A stretch of DNA of 64,000 nucleotides. Source: Paraburkholderia youngii (lineage in GTDB: Bacteria > Pseudomonadota > Gammaproteobacteria > Burkholderiales > Burkholderiaceae). Made by a program: the position numbers and the translations under genes. Shown in pieces: positions 8,672-17,462 of the stretch; the stretch's first letter is position 1; the number at the start of each line of letters is the position of its first letter. The stretch is taken from NCBI RefSeq assembly GCF_013366925.1, contig NZ_JAALDK010000002.1:1302001-1366000 (forward strand), read 5' to 3'. The notes beneath the pieces are model-generated. The model was not told where the DNA came from. It saw only the letters and a program-made list of their open reading frames with translations, and ran no database searches.

Positions 8672-9837
8672 GCGCCACGCCATTGCGCATTGCGCTCTTC
8701 ACGCACTCGGTGAATCCGCGTGGCGGCGTCGTACACACGCTCGAACTCGGGCGCGCGCTGCAAGACGCAGGGCACGATGTGACGATCTTCGCGCCTTCGG
8801 TCAACGGCGCGCGGATGTTTCGTGCTTCGCCTTGCCGGATCGTGCCCGCTCCGGTCGATGTGCACGGCAACGATACGGTAGCGATGGTGCAGATGCGCAT
8901 CGACGCGCTCAAGGCCGCATTGCGCGCCGACGGACCTTCGGGCTTCGACATCCTTCACGCGCAAGACGGGATCGGCGGCAATGCGCTCGCCGAGCTTCGT
9001 CAGGAAGGGGTGATACGCGGCTTCGTGCGTACCGTCCATCATCTCGATGCGTTCAGCGATCCTCGTTTGATCGAATGGCAGCGGCGCGCGTATGCGGATG
9101 CCGACGCGGTCTTCTGCGTCAGCGAGACATGGACGCGCAGGATGCTGAAGGATTACGGCACCGCGGCATCGACCGTGAGCAACGGCGTCGATGTCGAGCG
9201 TTTCCGGGCCGCCGACGCGGGGAACGATACGACCGCGCTCGCGAAATTCGGAATCGGTGGTGCGCCGGTCGTACTGGCGGTGGGCGGTATCGAAGCGCGC
9301 AAGAACACGCTGCAACTTCTCGACGCGTTTGCTTTGTTCCGACGCACGCACACCGATGGGCAACTGGTCATCGCAGGCGGCGCAAGTCTGCTCGACCACG
9401 ACGTTTATACACGGCGATTCGTCGAGCGGGCCACGCAATTGAACCTCGCGATTGGACGAGGCGAGGCAATCGTCGTCACGGGCGCGCTGCGCGACGAAGA
9501 GATTCCCGCATTGATGCGACGTGCCGATGTCGTATCGATGGTGTCGCGGTGCGAGGGTTTCGGGCTTGTCGTGCTGGAAGCGTTAGCCGTGGGGACGCCC
9601 GTCGTCGTCTCGCGGATCGAGCCGTTTACGGAGCATCTGAATGAGCGCGTCTGCTGCTGGGCGCAACCTGACGACGCGGGCAGCATCGCGCAAGCGCTGC
9701 AACACGCGCTCGACCGGCGCGGGGGCATCGACTTCGAGTACGCGGTGCCCGACCTGCTGAATCGCTTCAGTTGGCGCGAGAGCGCCCGCCGCCATATCGG
9801 TTTGTACCGGCGCTATGCACAGCCCGCCGCCGCCTGA
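8668..9837 (+). CDS. GT4-type glycosyltransferase, MSMEG_0565 family
   Basis: A 389-residue GT-B glycosyltransferase, the sugar-transfer component of the Nit1 cluster. The N-terminal domain starts with IALFTHSVNPRGGVVHTLEL (acceptor domain with glycine loop); the C-terminal donor domain carries KNTLQLLDAF and the nucleotide-sugar E-x7-E motif within CEGFGLVVLEALAVG. It is cytoplasmic with no membrane segment. Its presence among nitrile and radical SAM enzymes suggests that the cluster makes or modifies a glycosylated small molecule, not just degrades a nitrile (inference). Start fixed by overlap ATGA with the preceding gene. Confidence 0.9.
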   Translation: MSATPLRIALFTHSVNPRGGVVHTLELGRALQDAGHDVTIFAPSVNGARMFRASPCRIVPAPVDVHGNDTVAMVQMRIDALKAALRADGPSGFDILHAQDGIGGNALAELRQEGVIRGFVRTVHHLDAFSDPRLIEWQRRAYADADAVFCVSETWTRRMLKDYGTAASTVSNGVDVERFRAADAGNDTTALAKFGIGGAPVVLAVGGIEARKNTLQLLDAFALFRRTHTDGQLVIAGGASLLDHDVYTRRFVERATQLNLAIGRGEAIVVTGALRDEEIPALMRRADVVSMVSRCEGFGLVVLEALAVGTPVVVSRIEPFTEHLNERVCCWAQPDDAGSIAQALQHALDRRGGIDFEYAVPDLLNRFSWRESARRHIGLYRRYAQPAAA

Positions 9838-9860
9838 ATCTCTCTTTCAAAGGAAACGCG

Positions 9861-10145
9861 ATGCCTGTCATGCATTTCAGGGTCCGGTGGCCGGACGGCA
9901 CCGAGGCCAACTGCTATTCGCCCTCGACCGTAGTCGGCGAATACTTCGTTGCCGGGCAGCGCTATGCGCTCGACGACTTCGTCGAACTGGCGCGCGAAGC
10001 GCTTCATATCGGCTCGGAACGCGTACGCGAGAAGTACGGCTTCGCGTGCTCGGCTGCGATGGACCAGCTTGCGCAGATCGAGGCGCAGGCGGAGCGCTTC
10101 GCCTCGGATGCGCAGGCCAAGGTGCATATCGTCGAACTTTTGTGA
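9861..10145 (+). CDS. MSMEG_0570 family nitrogen-starvation protein
   Basis: A 94-residue protein that is a signature member of the Nit1 cluster, function unknown. It begins MHFRVRWPDGT after a short leader and contains YSPSTVVGEYFV, then a helical half ending KVHIVELL. There are no cysteines in a metal motif and no export signal. The ATG at 9861 follows AAAGGAAACGCG, a good ribosome site; upstream in-frame starts lie in the glycosyltransferase tail and are rejected. It lies 23 bases after the glycosyltransferase and 70 bases before the flavoprotein. Confidence 0.85.
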   Translation: MPVMHFRVRWPDGTEANCYSPSTVVGEYFVAGQRYALDDFVELAREALHIGSERVREKYGFACSAAMDQLAQIEAQAERFASDAQAKVHIVELL

Positions 10146-10215
10146 AACCCGAGTGCCGCTCGCGTCACGAGCAGGACGGCGCGCCGGCCCATCCAATGAA
10201 CAGCAGGAACGAATC

Positions 10216-11517
10216 ATGTCGAACTCGAATGCGATGACGCAAACCGGATCGAACCAGCCTCCGCACTATACGGTTATCGTCGTAGGCGGCGGTCAGGCTG
10301 GTCTGTCGATCAGTTTTTATCTGAAAGAAGCGGGCATCGATCATCTCGTCATCGAGAAACACACGCTCACCCATACGTGGCGCTCGCAGCGCTGGGACGC
10401 TTTCTGTCTCGTCACGCCGAACTGGCAATGCGCGCTGCCCGGCTATCCGTATCGCGGCGACGATCCGCACGGCTTCATGAAGAAGGACGAGATCATCGCG
10501 TATCTGGATGGATTCATCGAAATGGTCGATGCGCCCGTGGTCGATCATACGGAGGTCAGGCGCGTCAGGTGTCAGCATGACGGCAGCTATGTGGTGTCGA
10601 CGTCGAATGGCGAATTCACGGCCGATCATGTGGTCGTCGCATCGGGTGGCTATCACACGCCTATCGTGCCGCGGATGGCGGAACGCTTGCCGCACGGCAT
10701 CGTGCAGTTGCAGTCGTCGCAGTACCGCAGTCCGCAGACCTTGCCCGAAGGCGCGGTGCTCGTCGTGGGATCGGGGCAATCCGGCGCGCAGATCGCGGAG
10801 GACCTGCAGATCGCGGGTCGCAAGGTGTATCTGGCGGTCGGCGAGGCGCCGCGTTGCGCGCGCTTCTATCGCGGCCGGGATGTGGTGGATTGGCTCGCCG
10901 ACATGGGCTACTACGAGATGCCCGTCGATCAGCATCCGTTGCGCGAAGGCGTGCGGGACAACACGAATCACTACGTCACGGGCCGCGACGGCGGCCGCGA
11001 TATCGACTTGCGACGCTTTGCGCTCGAAGGAATGGAACTGTACGGCCGGCTTGACGATGTGCGCGACGGCCACCTTCATTTCGCGCCGAACCTGACCGGC
11101 AATCTGGAAAGCGCCGACGACACGTACAACCGCATCAATGCGAGCATCGATGCCTTCATCGACAGAAAGGGCATCGACGCGCCGCCGGGGGTGCCGTATG
11201 AACCCGTGTGGAAGCCCGAAGGCGAACGCACGTCGCTCGATCTGGCGGCGAGCGGCATCGGGTCGATTATCTGGTGCATCGGGTTCACGCCGGACTTCAG
11301 TTGGATCGACGCCCCCGTATTCAATGGACGAGGCTATCCTGCCCACGTACGCGGCGTGACGCCGCAAGCCGGGTTGTATTTCATCGGCTTGCCGTGGCTG
11401 CATACCTGGGGGTCGGGCCGCTTCTCCGGCATTGCGCGCGATGCGGCGCATGTCGTCGATGCGATCCGCTCGGCAATCGGTGTATCGCATACCGCATCGG
11501 CGAGTCTCGCTGCATGA
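10216..11517 (+). CDS. Flavin-dependent oxidoreductase, MSMEG_0569 family
   Basis: A 433-residue flavoprotein monooxygenase-like enzyme closing the Nit1 cluster. The FAD-binding Rossmann motif VVGGGQAGLSIS is near residue 25 and an NADPH-type second site VVGSGQSGAQIAEDL near residue 190. The segment between them (THTWRSQRWDAFCLVTPNW) matches the family and resembles flavin monooxygenases. Known roles are not defined; it may oxidise the substrate that the nitrilase or radical SAM enzyme handles (inference). The ATG at 10216 follows AGCAGGAACGAATC, which contains an AGGA. The operon probably ends here: the next gene starts 239 bases later and I see no gene in between. Confidence 0.9.
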   Translation: MSNSNAMTQTGSNQPPHYTVIVVGGGQAGLSISFYLKEAGIDHLVIEKHTLTHTWRSQRWDAFCLVTPNWQCALPGYPYRGDDPHGFMKKDEIIAYLDGFIEMVDAPVVDHTEVRRVRCQHDGSYVVSTSNGEFTADHVVVASGGYHTPIVPRMAERLPHGIVQLQSSQYRSPQTLPEGAVLVVGSGQSGAQIAEDLQIAGRKVYLAVGEAPRCARFYRGRDVVDWLADMGYYEMPVDQHPLREGVRDNTNHYVTGRDGGRDIDLRRFALEGMELYGRLDDVRDGHLHFAPNLTGNLESADDTYNRINASIDAFIDRKGIDAPPGVPYEPVWKPEGERTSLDLAASGIGSIIWCIGFTPDFSWIDAPVFNGRGYPAHVRGVTPQAGLYFIGLPWLHTWGSGRFSGIARDAAHVVDAIRSAIGVSHTASASLAA

Positions 11518-11756
11518 AGCTCATTCATCGCGTTCGAAAGAATACGATCGTCCCGGCCTAAAAACGATAAACGGGATCGCTTATACAGAAGGGACCATGC
11601 CCTGAAAGCGCCGCTTAGGATCGAAGCAGGCTATCGGTGCAAGGGAACCGACTATTGTCGATTTCTTGACTCCCCGCTCGTCGTACGTATGGGCGGTCGT
11701 GTTGCGATGCGCTGCCGACCGTCACCAATGGTCCGTATGGGAAAAGGAGTTTCCGA

Positions 11757-12110
11757 ATGACTTACGTCGATGGATTTGTTGTCCCCGTGCCTACAGCCAA
11801 CCGCGAAGTTTACAGACAGTTCGCCGAAAGAGCGGCGGCCGTCTTCAAGGAGCACGGCGCGTTGAAGGTGGTCGAATGCTGGGGAGATGACGTGCCGGAA
11901 GGCAAGGTGACGTCGTTTCCAATGGCGATCAAGCGCAAGGATGATGAGACAGTGGTGTTCTCCTGGGTTGTCTGGCCGTCGCGTCAGTCGCGAGACGAAG
12001 GAATGAAAGCGGTAATGGCCGACCCGCGGCTGCAACCAGATAAAGATCCAATGCCTTTTGACGGCCAGCGGCTAATTTATGGCGGTTTCGAAACGATTGT
12101 CGACGCGTGA
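11757..12110 (+). CDS. DUF1428 (YbaA-like) small protein
   Basis: A 117-residue cytoplasmic protein of the DUF1428 family, a dimeric alpha-beta-barrel (ferredoxin-like) fold without a known reaction. Family marks are the start MTYVDGFVVPVP, the central VVECWGDDVPEGKVTSFP and the end FDGQRLIYGGFE. A ribosome site AAAAGGAG lies seven bases before the ATG. It is monocistronic: 239 bases separate it from the nitrilase cluster, and a long hairpin follows the stop. The role here is unknown. Confidence 0.9.
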   Translation: MTYVDGFVVPVPTANREVYRQFAERAAAVFKEHGALKVVECWGDDVPEGKVTSFPMAIKRKDDETVVFSWVVWPSRQSRDEGMKAVMADPRLQPDKDPMPFDGQRLIYGGFETIVDA

Positions 12111-12124
12111 TGGCAGAAGAACAT

Positions 12125-12158
12125 GGCGTCGGTTCGCGTTGAGACGCGAACCGACGCC
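12125..12158 (+). terminator. 15-bp perfect hairpin after the DUF1428 gene
   Basis: Bases 12125-12139 pair perfectly with 12144-12158 across a TGAG loop, 15 bases after the DUF1428 stop codon. No T-run follows, so it may act with Rho or as an mRNA 3-prime stabiliser. It separates this gene from metE. Confidence 0.55.
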
Positions 12159-12306
12159 GCGACCCGATCCAGGCGCCCGACAACTCGAATGAACAAAACT
12201 AATGAATAAATGAAATAATGCCATTTTTCTTCATGGAACGAAGCCCCTATCATGGCTGCCGATCCTTACATCGTTCCTTGCATTTTTTCATCGGAAGGCA
12301 GCCTCC

Positions 12307-14601
12307 ATGGTCACGACACATAATCTCGGCTTCCCGCGCATCGGCGCAAAACGCGAACTGAAGTTCGGCCTCGAACGCTACTGGAAGGGCGAATCGTCGC
12401 GCGAGGAACTGAAGGCGCTAGGCGCGCAACTACGCGCGCGTCACTGGCATGACCAGAGCGAGCTCGATCTCGCACCGGTCGGCGATTTCGCGTTCTACGA
12501 CCAGGTGCTGGACATGAGCTTCACCCTCGGCTGTCTGCCGGCACGCGTGCAGGGCTTTCATGGCGACAGGCTCGACAACTACTTCCGCGTCGCGCGCGGC
12601 CGTTCGGCGCAGGGTGCCGAGGAGCACGCCGCCTGCTGCGGCGGCGTCGCGGCCGGCGAAATGACGAAGTGGTTCGATACCAACTACCACTACATCGTCC
12701 CTGAATTCACCGCCGATACGACGTTCAACCTCGACACGTCCGGCTTCCTCGAACAGCTGCGTGAAGCGCGCGAGCAGGGCGTCAAGGCGAAGCCGGTGAT
12801 CATTGGCCCGATCACGTATCTATGGCTGGGCAAGGCGAAGGACGACTCCGACAAACTCGCGCTGTTGGCTCGCATCATGCCCGTCTATCGCGCGCTGCTC
12901 GACTATTTCAAGGTGATGGATGTCGAGTGGGTGCAGATCGACGAGCCGGTGCTCGTCACCGAACTCGATCCGGCATGGCGCGACGCGTTCGTGACCGCTT
13001 ATCAAGGCTTCGAGGAACGCGGCGTCAAGCTGCTGCTCGCTACCTACTTCGGCCAGCTGAAAGAGAACCTCGAACTCGCGTGCGGCTTACCCGTCGACGG
13101 TCTGCACATCGACGCAATCAACGCACGCGACGAAGTCGCGCTGGCCGCGCGCAAGCTGCCCGCGCACAGCGTGCTGTCGGTCGGCGCGATCAATGGCCGC
13201 AACGTCTGGAAGACCGACCTGAACGCCGCGCTCGAATGGCTCGCGCCGCTCGCGCGCCAACTCGGCGAGCGCTTGTGGCTCGCGCCGTCGTGCTCGCTGC
13301 TGCACGTGCCGGTCGATCTCGCGAGCGAAGAGAAGCTCGATGCGGAAATCCGCTCCTGGCTCGCGTTCGCGCTGCAAAAACTCGACGAACTGAAGGTGCT
13401 CGCCACCGCACTGAACGGTGGCCGCGATAAGGTCGCCAATGAACTCGCCGCCAATGCCGCCGCGGTTGCCGCGCGCCGTGAGTCGCCGCGCGTGAACAAC
13501 CCGGCGGTGAAGGCCGCGCTCGCGCGCATCGACGCCAATCTCGGCAATCGCCAGCACGCCTATGCCGAGCGCGCGGCGAAGCAGGCCGCGCTGCTCGAAC
13601 TACCCGCATACCCGACCACGACGATCGGCTCGTTCCCGCAAACGGTGGAAATCCGCCACGCTCGCAGCCAGTTCAAGAGCGGCGCGCTCGATCAGGCAGG
13701 CTATCGGGACGCGATGCGGCGGGAAATCGAGCGCAGCGTGCGCGAACAGGAAGCGCTCGGTCTCGACGTGCTCGTGCATGGCGAAGCCGAACGCAACGAC
13801 ATGGTCGAATACTTCGGCGAGCAACTCGACGGCTACGCGTTCAGCCAGTTCGGCTGGGTGCAGTCGTACGGTTCGCGCTGCGTGAAGCCACCTATCCTGT
13901 TCGGCGACATCAGCCGTCCGCGGGCGATGACGGTCGAATGGATCAGCTACGCGCAGTCGCTGACGAACAAGCCGATGAAGGGGATGCTGACCGGCCCCGT
14001 GACGATCCTGAACTGGTCGTTCGTGCGCGACGACCAGCCGCGTTCGGTGTCGTGCTACCAGCTTGCGCTGGCGATTCGCGAAGAAGTGCTCGACCTGGAA
14101 AAGGCCGGTGTACGCGTCGTGCAGATCGACGAAGCCGCGTTGCGCGAGGGCTTGCCGCTGCGCCGCGCGCAATGGGGTGAGTATCTGCGCTGGGCGGTCG
14201 AGTCGTTCCGGATTACCGCGAACGGCGTGCGCGACGAAACGCAGATCCACACGCATATGTGCTATTCCGAGTTCAACGACATCATCGAGTCGATCGCCGG
14301 CATGGATGCGGACGTCATCACGATCGAGACCTCGCGCTCGGACATGGAGCTGCTCGCCGCGTTCGACGACTTCAACTACCCGAACGAAATCGGCCCGGGC
14401 GTCTACGACATTCACTCGCCGAACATCCCCACGCAGCAGCACATCGTGCAATTGATGCAAAAGGCGGCGGAGCGCATTCCGGCGCAGCGACTATGGGTGA
14501 ACCCGGACTGTGGCCTGAAGACCCGCCAGTGGGCTGAAGTGATTCCGGCGCTGACGAACATGGTTGCGGCCGCGAAGACGCTGCGCAGCCAGGTTCAGTA
14601 A
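12307..14601 (+). CDS. metE: Cobalamin-independent methionine synthase
   Basis: A full-length 764-residue MetE, which transfers the methyl group of 5-methyltetrahydropteroyltri-glutamate to homocysteine, the last step of methionine synthesis. Zinc ligands are all present: His650 and Cys652 (HTHMCYSEF), Glu674 (ETSRSD) and Cys735 (NPDCGLKTR). The N-terminal domain begins [14 protein letters not shown] and the second barrel starts at TTIGSFPQT near residue 438. A ribosome site GGAAGGCAGCC precedes the ATG. The 195-bp upstream region is comparatively AT-rich (12190-12290) and should hold the promoter; I see no cobalamin-riboswitch core there and no metR gene next to it, so its control is not evident. 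Confidence 0.97.
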   Translation: MVTTHNLGFPRIGAKRELKFGLERYWKGESSREELKALGAQLRARHWHDQSELDLAPVGDFAFYDQVLDMSFTLGCLPARVQGFHGDRLDNYFRVARGRSAQGAEEHAACCGGVAAGEMTKWFDTNYHYIVPEFTADTTFNLDTSGFLEQLREAREQGVKAKPVIIGPITYLWLGKAKDDSDKLALLARIMPVYRALLDYFKVMDVEWVQIDEPVLVTELDPAWRDAFVTAYQGFEERGVKLLLATYFGQLKENLELACGLPVDGLHIDAINARDEVALAARKLPAHSVLSVGAINGRNVWKTDLNAALEWLAPLARQLGERLWLAPSCSLLHVPVDLASEEKLDAEIRSWLAFALQKLDELKVLATALNGGRDKVANELAANAAAVAARRESPRVNNPAVKAALARIDANLGNRQHAYAERAAKQAALLELPAYPTTTIGSFPQTVEIRHARSQFKSGALDQAGYRDAMRREIERSVREQEALGLDVLVHGEAERNDMVEYFGEQLDGYAFSQFGWVQSYGSRCVKPPILFGDISRPRAMTVEWISYAQSLTNKPMKGMLTGPVTILNWSFVRDDQPRSVSCYQLALAIREEVLDLEKAGVRVVQIDEAALREGLPLRRAQWGEYLRWAVESFRITANGVRDETQIHTHMCYSEFNDIIESIAGMDADVITIETSRSDMELLAAFDDFNYPNEIGPGVYDIHSPNIPTQQHIVQLMQKAAERIPAQRLWVNPDCGLKTRQWAEVIPALTNMVAAAKTLRSQVQ

Positions 14602-14985
14602 AGGGCGAGCGGGCCGTCGCTTTCCTTGCGGCGGCTCGTCTCCGGATCGCCGGTTTGCGCCGGGCATTGAGCAAGGCGCTACATTCCTTTCCGCCAGCCA
14701 GATTCCGCGGCCACTACATGCCGCGCGTCCACTGCCCACACACAATCACAGTTCAATCGCGCCAATACCCACGCCAACCGTATTGGACGCTTAACGCGAT
14801 TGATACACTTCCAAGATTCCTTCTCCGGGTCGCTTGCGTCGACAGCAGAAGCCTCATTGCGCGGCACCTGCATGCCCGCCGAACGGTCTCACGCGGCTGC
14901 GCAGCGACCGGGAACGCCGATTGCGAGTCAGTCACGATGGCCGTGGTTAGCCACGGTCACCCGCAATCTCATACAGGAGAACCTC
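14602..14985. other. Intergenic region with a short hairpin
   Basis: No gene is supported in these 384 bases after metE. A perfect hairpin CCGTGG-TTAG-CCACGG (14941-14956) lies about 20 bases before the ribosome site of the next small gene and could act on its leader. The only other structure is an imperfect GC-rich inverted repeat just past the metE stop (about 14607-14640), which may terminate metE. Confidence 0.35.
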
Positions 14986-15108
14986 ATGACCTCGGACAAG
15001 AATTCGAATCGACAGCCGTCGAACCCGGCGCAACCCGGCCGAGACAGCGGACAGCAGCAACAGAACCAGACTCCTCCGACGCATCAGGGCGGCCAGCGGC
15101 AGCCCTGA
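14986..15108 (+). CDS. 40-residue Gln/Pro-rich disordered protein
   Basis: A very small gene encoding 40 residues, almost entirely polar: the central part is rich in Q, N, P, S and G, with a run of four glutamines and the ending GGQRQP. There is no signal peptide, cysteine or hydrophobic core, so it should be intrinsically disordered, like hydrophilins or stress-related small proteins. Support for translation is a strong ribosome site (ACAGGAGAACCTC) before the ATG and close coupling (five bases) to the recombinase-like gene downstream. Function unknown; I am fairly confident that it is expressed, less so of any role. Confidence 0.6.
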   Translation: MTSDKNSNRQPSNPAQPGRDSGQQQQNQTPPTHQGGQRQP

Positions 15109-15113
15109 GCGCG

Positions 15114-15791
15114 ATGAGCGACGACGTGTGCAACGTCGTCGCTCGAACTAGCGGGATTCCGAGTGCAATAGCGCCGCGAATGGCGGATCGCGACTACGAA
15201 GGCGACGTGGAAAAACTACACATCTATCTGTTCGGCGCGCACGATGCGGTTCGCCACGAGCAGGCGCTGATACGGCTCGACAAGGCGGGCTACATGGTCA
15301 CGCTCGCGCGGCTCGTGGTCGAGGATCTGCCGACCTACACGCAGGGACGCGAGCGCCCTGAACTGCAGAGTCTGATCCGGCGCATCGCGCCGCGCGATAC
15401 GCTCGTCGTGCTCGAGCTGGCCGCGCTCGGCTGCAATGCGCGCGACATTCTCACCACCGTGATGCAGTGCCGGAAGGCCGGTGTGGCGCTGCGTTGCGTC
15501 GAAGTCGGCCATACCGATCTGGCCGGACGTCCCGAGCCTTCGGCGGTGAAGGCGCTGCGCGCGCTGGTGCGGCTCGATGCCGCGTGCCGCAGCCTGCGTA
15601 GCCGCGATAGTCTCGCGGCCGTTCGCGCGAGCGGCAAACCCACGGGCAGGCCGCCGTCGCTGTCCGAGCAACAGCGCCAACGCGTGCTGCAATCCCTCGG
15701 CAGAGGACAGTCGGTCAGCGAAGTCGCGCGACGCTTCGGCACTTCGCGCCAGACCGTGATGCGCATTCGCGCGGACACGCCAGCCATGTAG
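15114..15791 (+). CDS. Serine-recombinase-like protein lacking the catalytic serine
   Basis: A 225-residue protein with the layout of a small resolvase/invertase: N-terminal alpha-beta domain (residues about 30-140) and a C-terminal helix-turn-helix (GRPPSLSEQQRQRVLQSL, then SVSEVARRFGTSRQTVMRI). The conserved body is visible in RPELQSLIRRI and DTLVVLELAALG. However, the strand that normally carries the nucleophile (Y-x-R-x-S-T) reads IYLFGAHDAV, with no serine, and the L-D-R-L-x-R-S motif reads LAALGCNARD, lacking both arginines. It should bind DNA but not recombine it; a regulator derived from a resolvase is my inference. The ATG at 15114 places it five bases after the Gln/Pro-rich gene; a second in-frame ATG at 15180 is possible. 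Confidence 0.72.
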   Translation: MSDDVCNVVARTSGIPSAIAPRMADRDYEGDVEKLHIYLFGAHDAVRHEQALIRLDKAGYMVTLARLVVEDLPTYTQGRERPELQSLIRRIAPRDTLVVLELAALGCNARDILTTVMQCRKAGVALRCVEVGHTDLAGRPEPSAVKALRALVRLDAACRSLRSRDSLAAVRASGKPTGRPPSLSEQQRQRVLQSLGRGQSVSEVARRFGTSRQTVMRIRADTPAM

Positions 15792-16044
15792 AAAATACCT
15801 GCCGAGTTCTTTCGTATCGTTCTTACCGCATCGCCGTTCGGGCATCCCGCCTGGCGCGTTTCACATAACCGATCGCTGAAAAGCGCCACATTGCCTTGGC
15901 ACGCGCGCACAAGCTGCTGTCCGTAACACATCAGTTACGGACAGAGGCATATGCTTTGCTTTGAAAGTTCAGACGTCTAACCTCAACCTACACACCACAT
16001 TATCAAACCTTGCGATCCGAACCCGAGGCGCGGCGCGATGCCGT

Positions 16045-16311
16045 ATGGAAGCCATGAACGTGAAACGTCTGACTGTTTCTGCAACCCCGGGATCACTCCG
16101 AGTCGTCGCAGTCTGGAAGAGCCTGATCGAACATCATGCGCACGTGTGCGGCTGGTCCGCGCACGTGAACACCGCGGGCGGACGCGAGTCGCTGAGCGTC
16201 GATCTGGTCGATTGCCCGGCCGAACGCCTCGCGATCATCTCGGCCGCGTTGAGCGCGGGACCGATGAGGGTGCTGACGAGCGACGCGGAGTCCACCCTCC
16301 GTTCCTCATGA
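16045..16311 (+). CDS. Small hypothetical protein
   Basis: An 88-residue frame with GC-rich third positions like its neighbours. It encodes RLTVSATPGSLRVVAVWKSL, a region with GWSAHVNTAGGRESLSVDL and an end rich in Ser/Thr; the pattern of alternating hydrophobics suggests a small alpha-beta domain. I do not recognise the family. Starts at 16045 or 16054 are equally possible; the latter has GGAAG three bases in front. The strong terminator 70 bases after the stop supports a real transcription unit. Confidence 0.5.
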   Translation: MEAMNVKRLTVSATPGSLRVVAVWKSLIEHHAHVCGWSAHVNTAGGRESLSVDLVDCPAERLAIISAALSAGPMRVLTSDAESTLRSS

Positions 16312-16380
16312 ACCCAATGCCATAGCCCGCACGCCCTTCGCGGCATGGCTTTTGAGCGGCCTCCGTGGCACTGCTCCCCG

Positions 16381-16407
16381 AGCGACCTTCGCGGTCGCTT
16401 CTTTTTT
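16381..16407 (+). terminator. Intrinsic (Rho-independent) terminator
   Basis: AGCGACC (16381-16387) pairs with GGTCGCT (16393-16399) over a five-base loop and is followed at once by TTCTTTTTT. This is the clearest classical terminator in the window and serves the plus-strand gene ending at 16311. It lies just beyond the end of the minus-strand UXS gene. Confidence 0.88.
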
Positions 16408-16415
16408 AATGCGCG

Positions 16416-17411
16416 TCACGAGACTCGTTCCCCCACCGGCTGCGGCGGCATCGGCCGACTCGCCTCGATGCGCGCGCGGAAATAATGCGCGGTGCGCAGC
16501 AGCCCTTCATCGAGCGACATGGCTGGCTGCCAGCCGAGCAGTTTGATGGCCAGCGAGATGTCCGGCTGCCGGTGCCACGGGTCGTCGGCCGGCAGCGGCT
16601 GCGTTTCGAGCGGCGAAGCGGAGCCGGTCACCGCGACGATGCGCTGCGCGATCTCGCGCATCGACACTTCGTGCGGATTGCCGAGGTTGACCGGGCCGCC
16701 CGGATCGTCGGCGCTGTTCATCAGCAGGATGAAGGCATCGATCATGTCGTCGACATAGCAGAACGAACGCGTCTGCGTACCGTCGCCATAGACGGTCAGC
16801 GGTTCGCCGCGCAGCGCCTGCATCATGAAGTTCGACACCACGCGGCCGTCGGACGGATGCATGCGCGGGCCGTAGGTGTTGAAGATACGCGCGATGCGGA
16901 TCGACAGACCATGCTGGCGGCGATAGTCCATGAATAGCGTTTCCGCGCAGCGCTTGCCTTCGTCGTAGCACGAGCGCGGACCGATCGGATTCACGTGACC
17001 CCAGTAGTTTTCCTTCTGCGGATGCACGAGCGCGTCGCCATACACTTCGCTCGTCGACGCCTGGAAAATCCGCGCTTTCACCCGCTTGGCCAGCCCGAGC
17101 ATATTGATCGCGCCATGCACGCTGGTCTTCGTGGTCTGCACCGGATCGTACTGGTAGTGAATCGGCGATGCGGGGCACGCGAGGTTATAGATTTCATCGA
17201 CTTCCACATACAGCGGGAACGTCACGTCGTGACGCATCAGCTCGAAGTTCGCACAATCGAGCAGATGCGCGATGTTGTCCTTCGTGCCGGTGTAGAAGTT
17301 ATCGACGCACAGCACGTCGTGCCCCTGCGCAACGAGCCGTTCGCACAGATGCGAGCCGAGAAAGCCGGCGCCGCCGGTGACCAGAATGCGCTTGCGGGTG
17401 AGTTCTTTCAT
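16416..17411 (-). CDS. UDP-glucuronate decarboxylase (UDP-xylose synthase) type SDR
   Basis: A 331-residue extended short-chain dehydrogenase closest in character to UDP-glucuronic acid decarboxylase (UXS), which makes UDP-xylose. Visible are the NAD motif [10 protein letters not shown] (residues 13-22), the catalytic tail of the strand ASTSEVYGD, and the Y-x-x-x-K pair in [10 protein letters not shown]; the segments [12 protein letters not shown] and [10 protein letters not shown] are typical of UXS-like rather than GalE-like members. Last gene of the eight-gene minus-strand glycan operon, 51 bases after the preceding glycosyltransferase. It supplies a pentose donor for the glycan (inference). 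Confidence 0.88.
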   Translation of the reverse strand: MKELTRKRILVTGGAGFLGSHLCERLVAQGHDVLCVDNFYTGTKDNIAHLLDCANFELMRHDVTFPLYVEVDEIYNLACPASPIHYQYDPVQTTKTSVHGAINMLGLAKRVKARIFQASTSEVYGDALVHPQKENYWGHVNPIGPRSCYDEGKRCAETLFMDYRRQHGLSIRIARIFNTYGPRMHPSDGRVVSNFMMQALRGEPLTVYGDGTQTRSFCYVDDMIDAFILLMNSADDPGGPVNLGNPHEVSMREIAQRIVAVTGSASPLETQPLPADDPWHRQPDISLAIKLLGWQPAMSLDEGLLRTAHYFRARIEASRPMPPQPVGERVS

Positions 17412-17462
17412 GGTGCGTGATCCTGTGGTTGGAGCGCATGGGCGTTGAAAAGCGGCGTGGCG

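Noticed and set aside
12111..12306. Possible cobalamin riboswitch upstream of metE
   Set aside because: The region is too short for the whole element, most of its left part is a simple 15-bp hairpin, and no conserved B12-box core was seen.
15114..15791. Active site-specific recombinase and hence a mobile element
   Set aside because: Catalytic serine and arginines are absent, and no inverted repeats or other mobility genes flank it.
15896..15915. TTGGCACG, half of a sigma-54 promoter
   Set aside because: The -12 element (TTGC at the right spacing) is missing.
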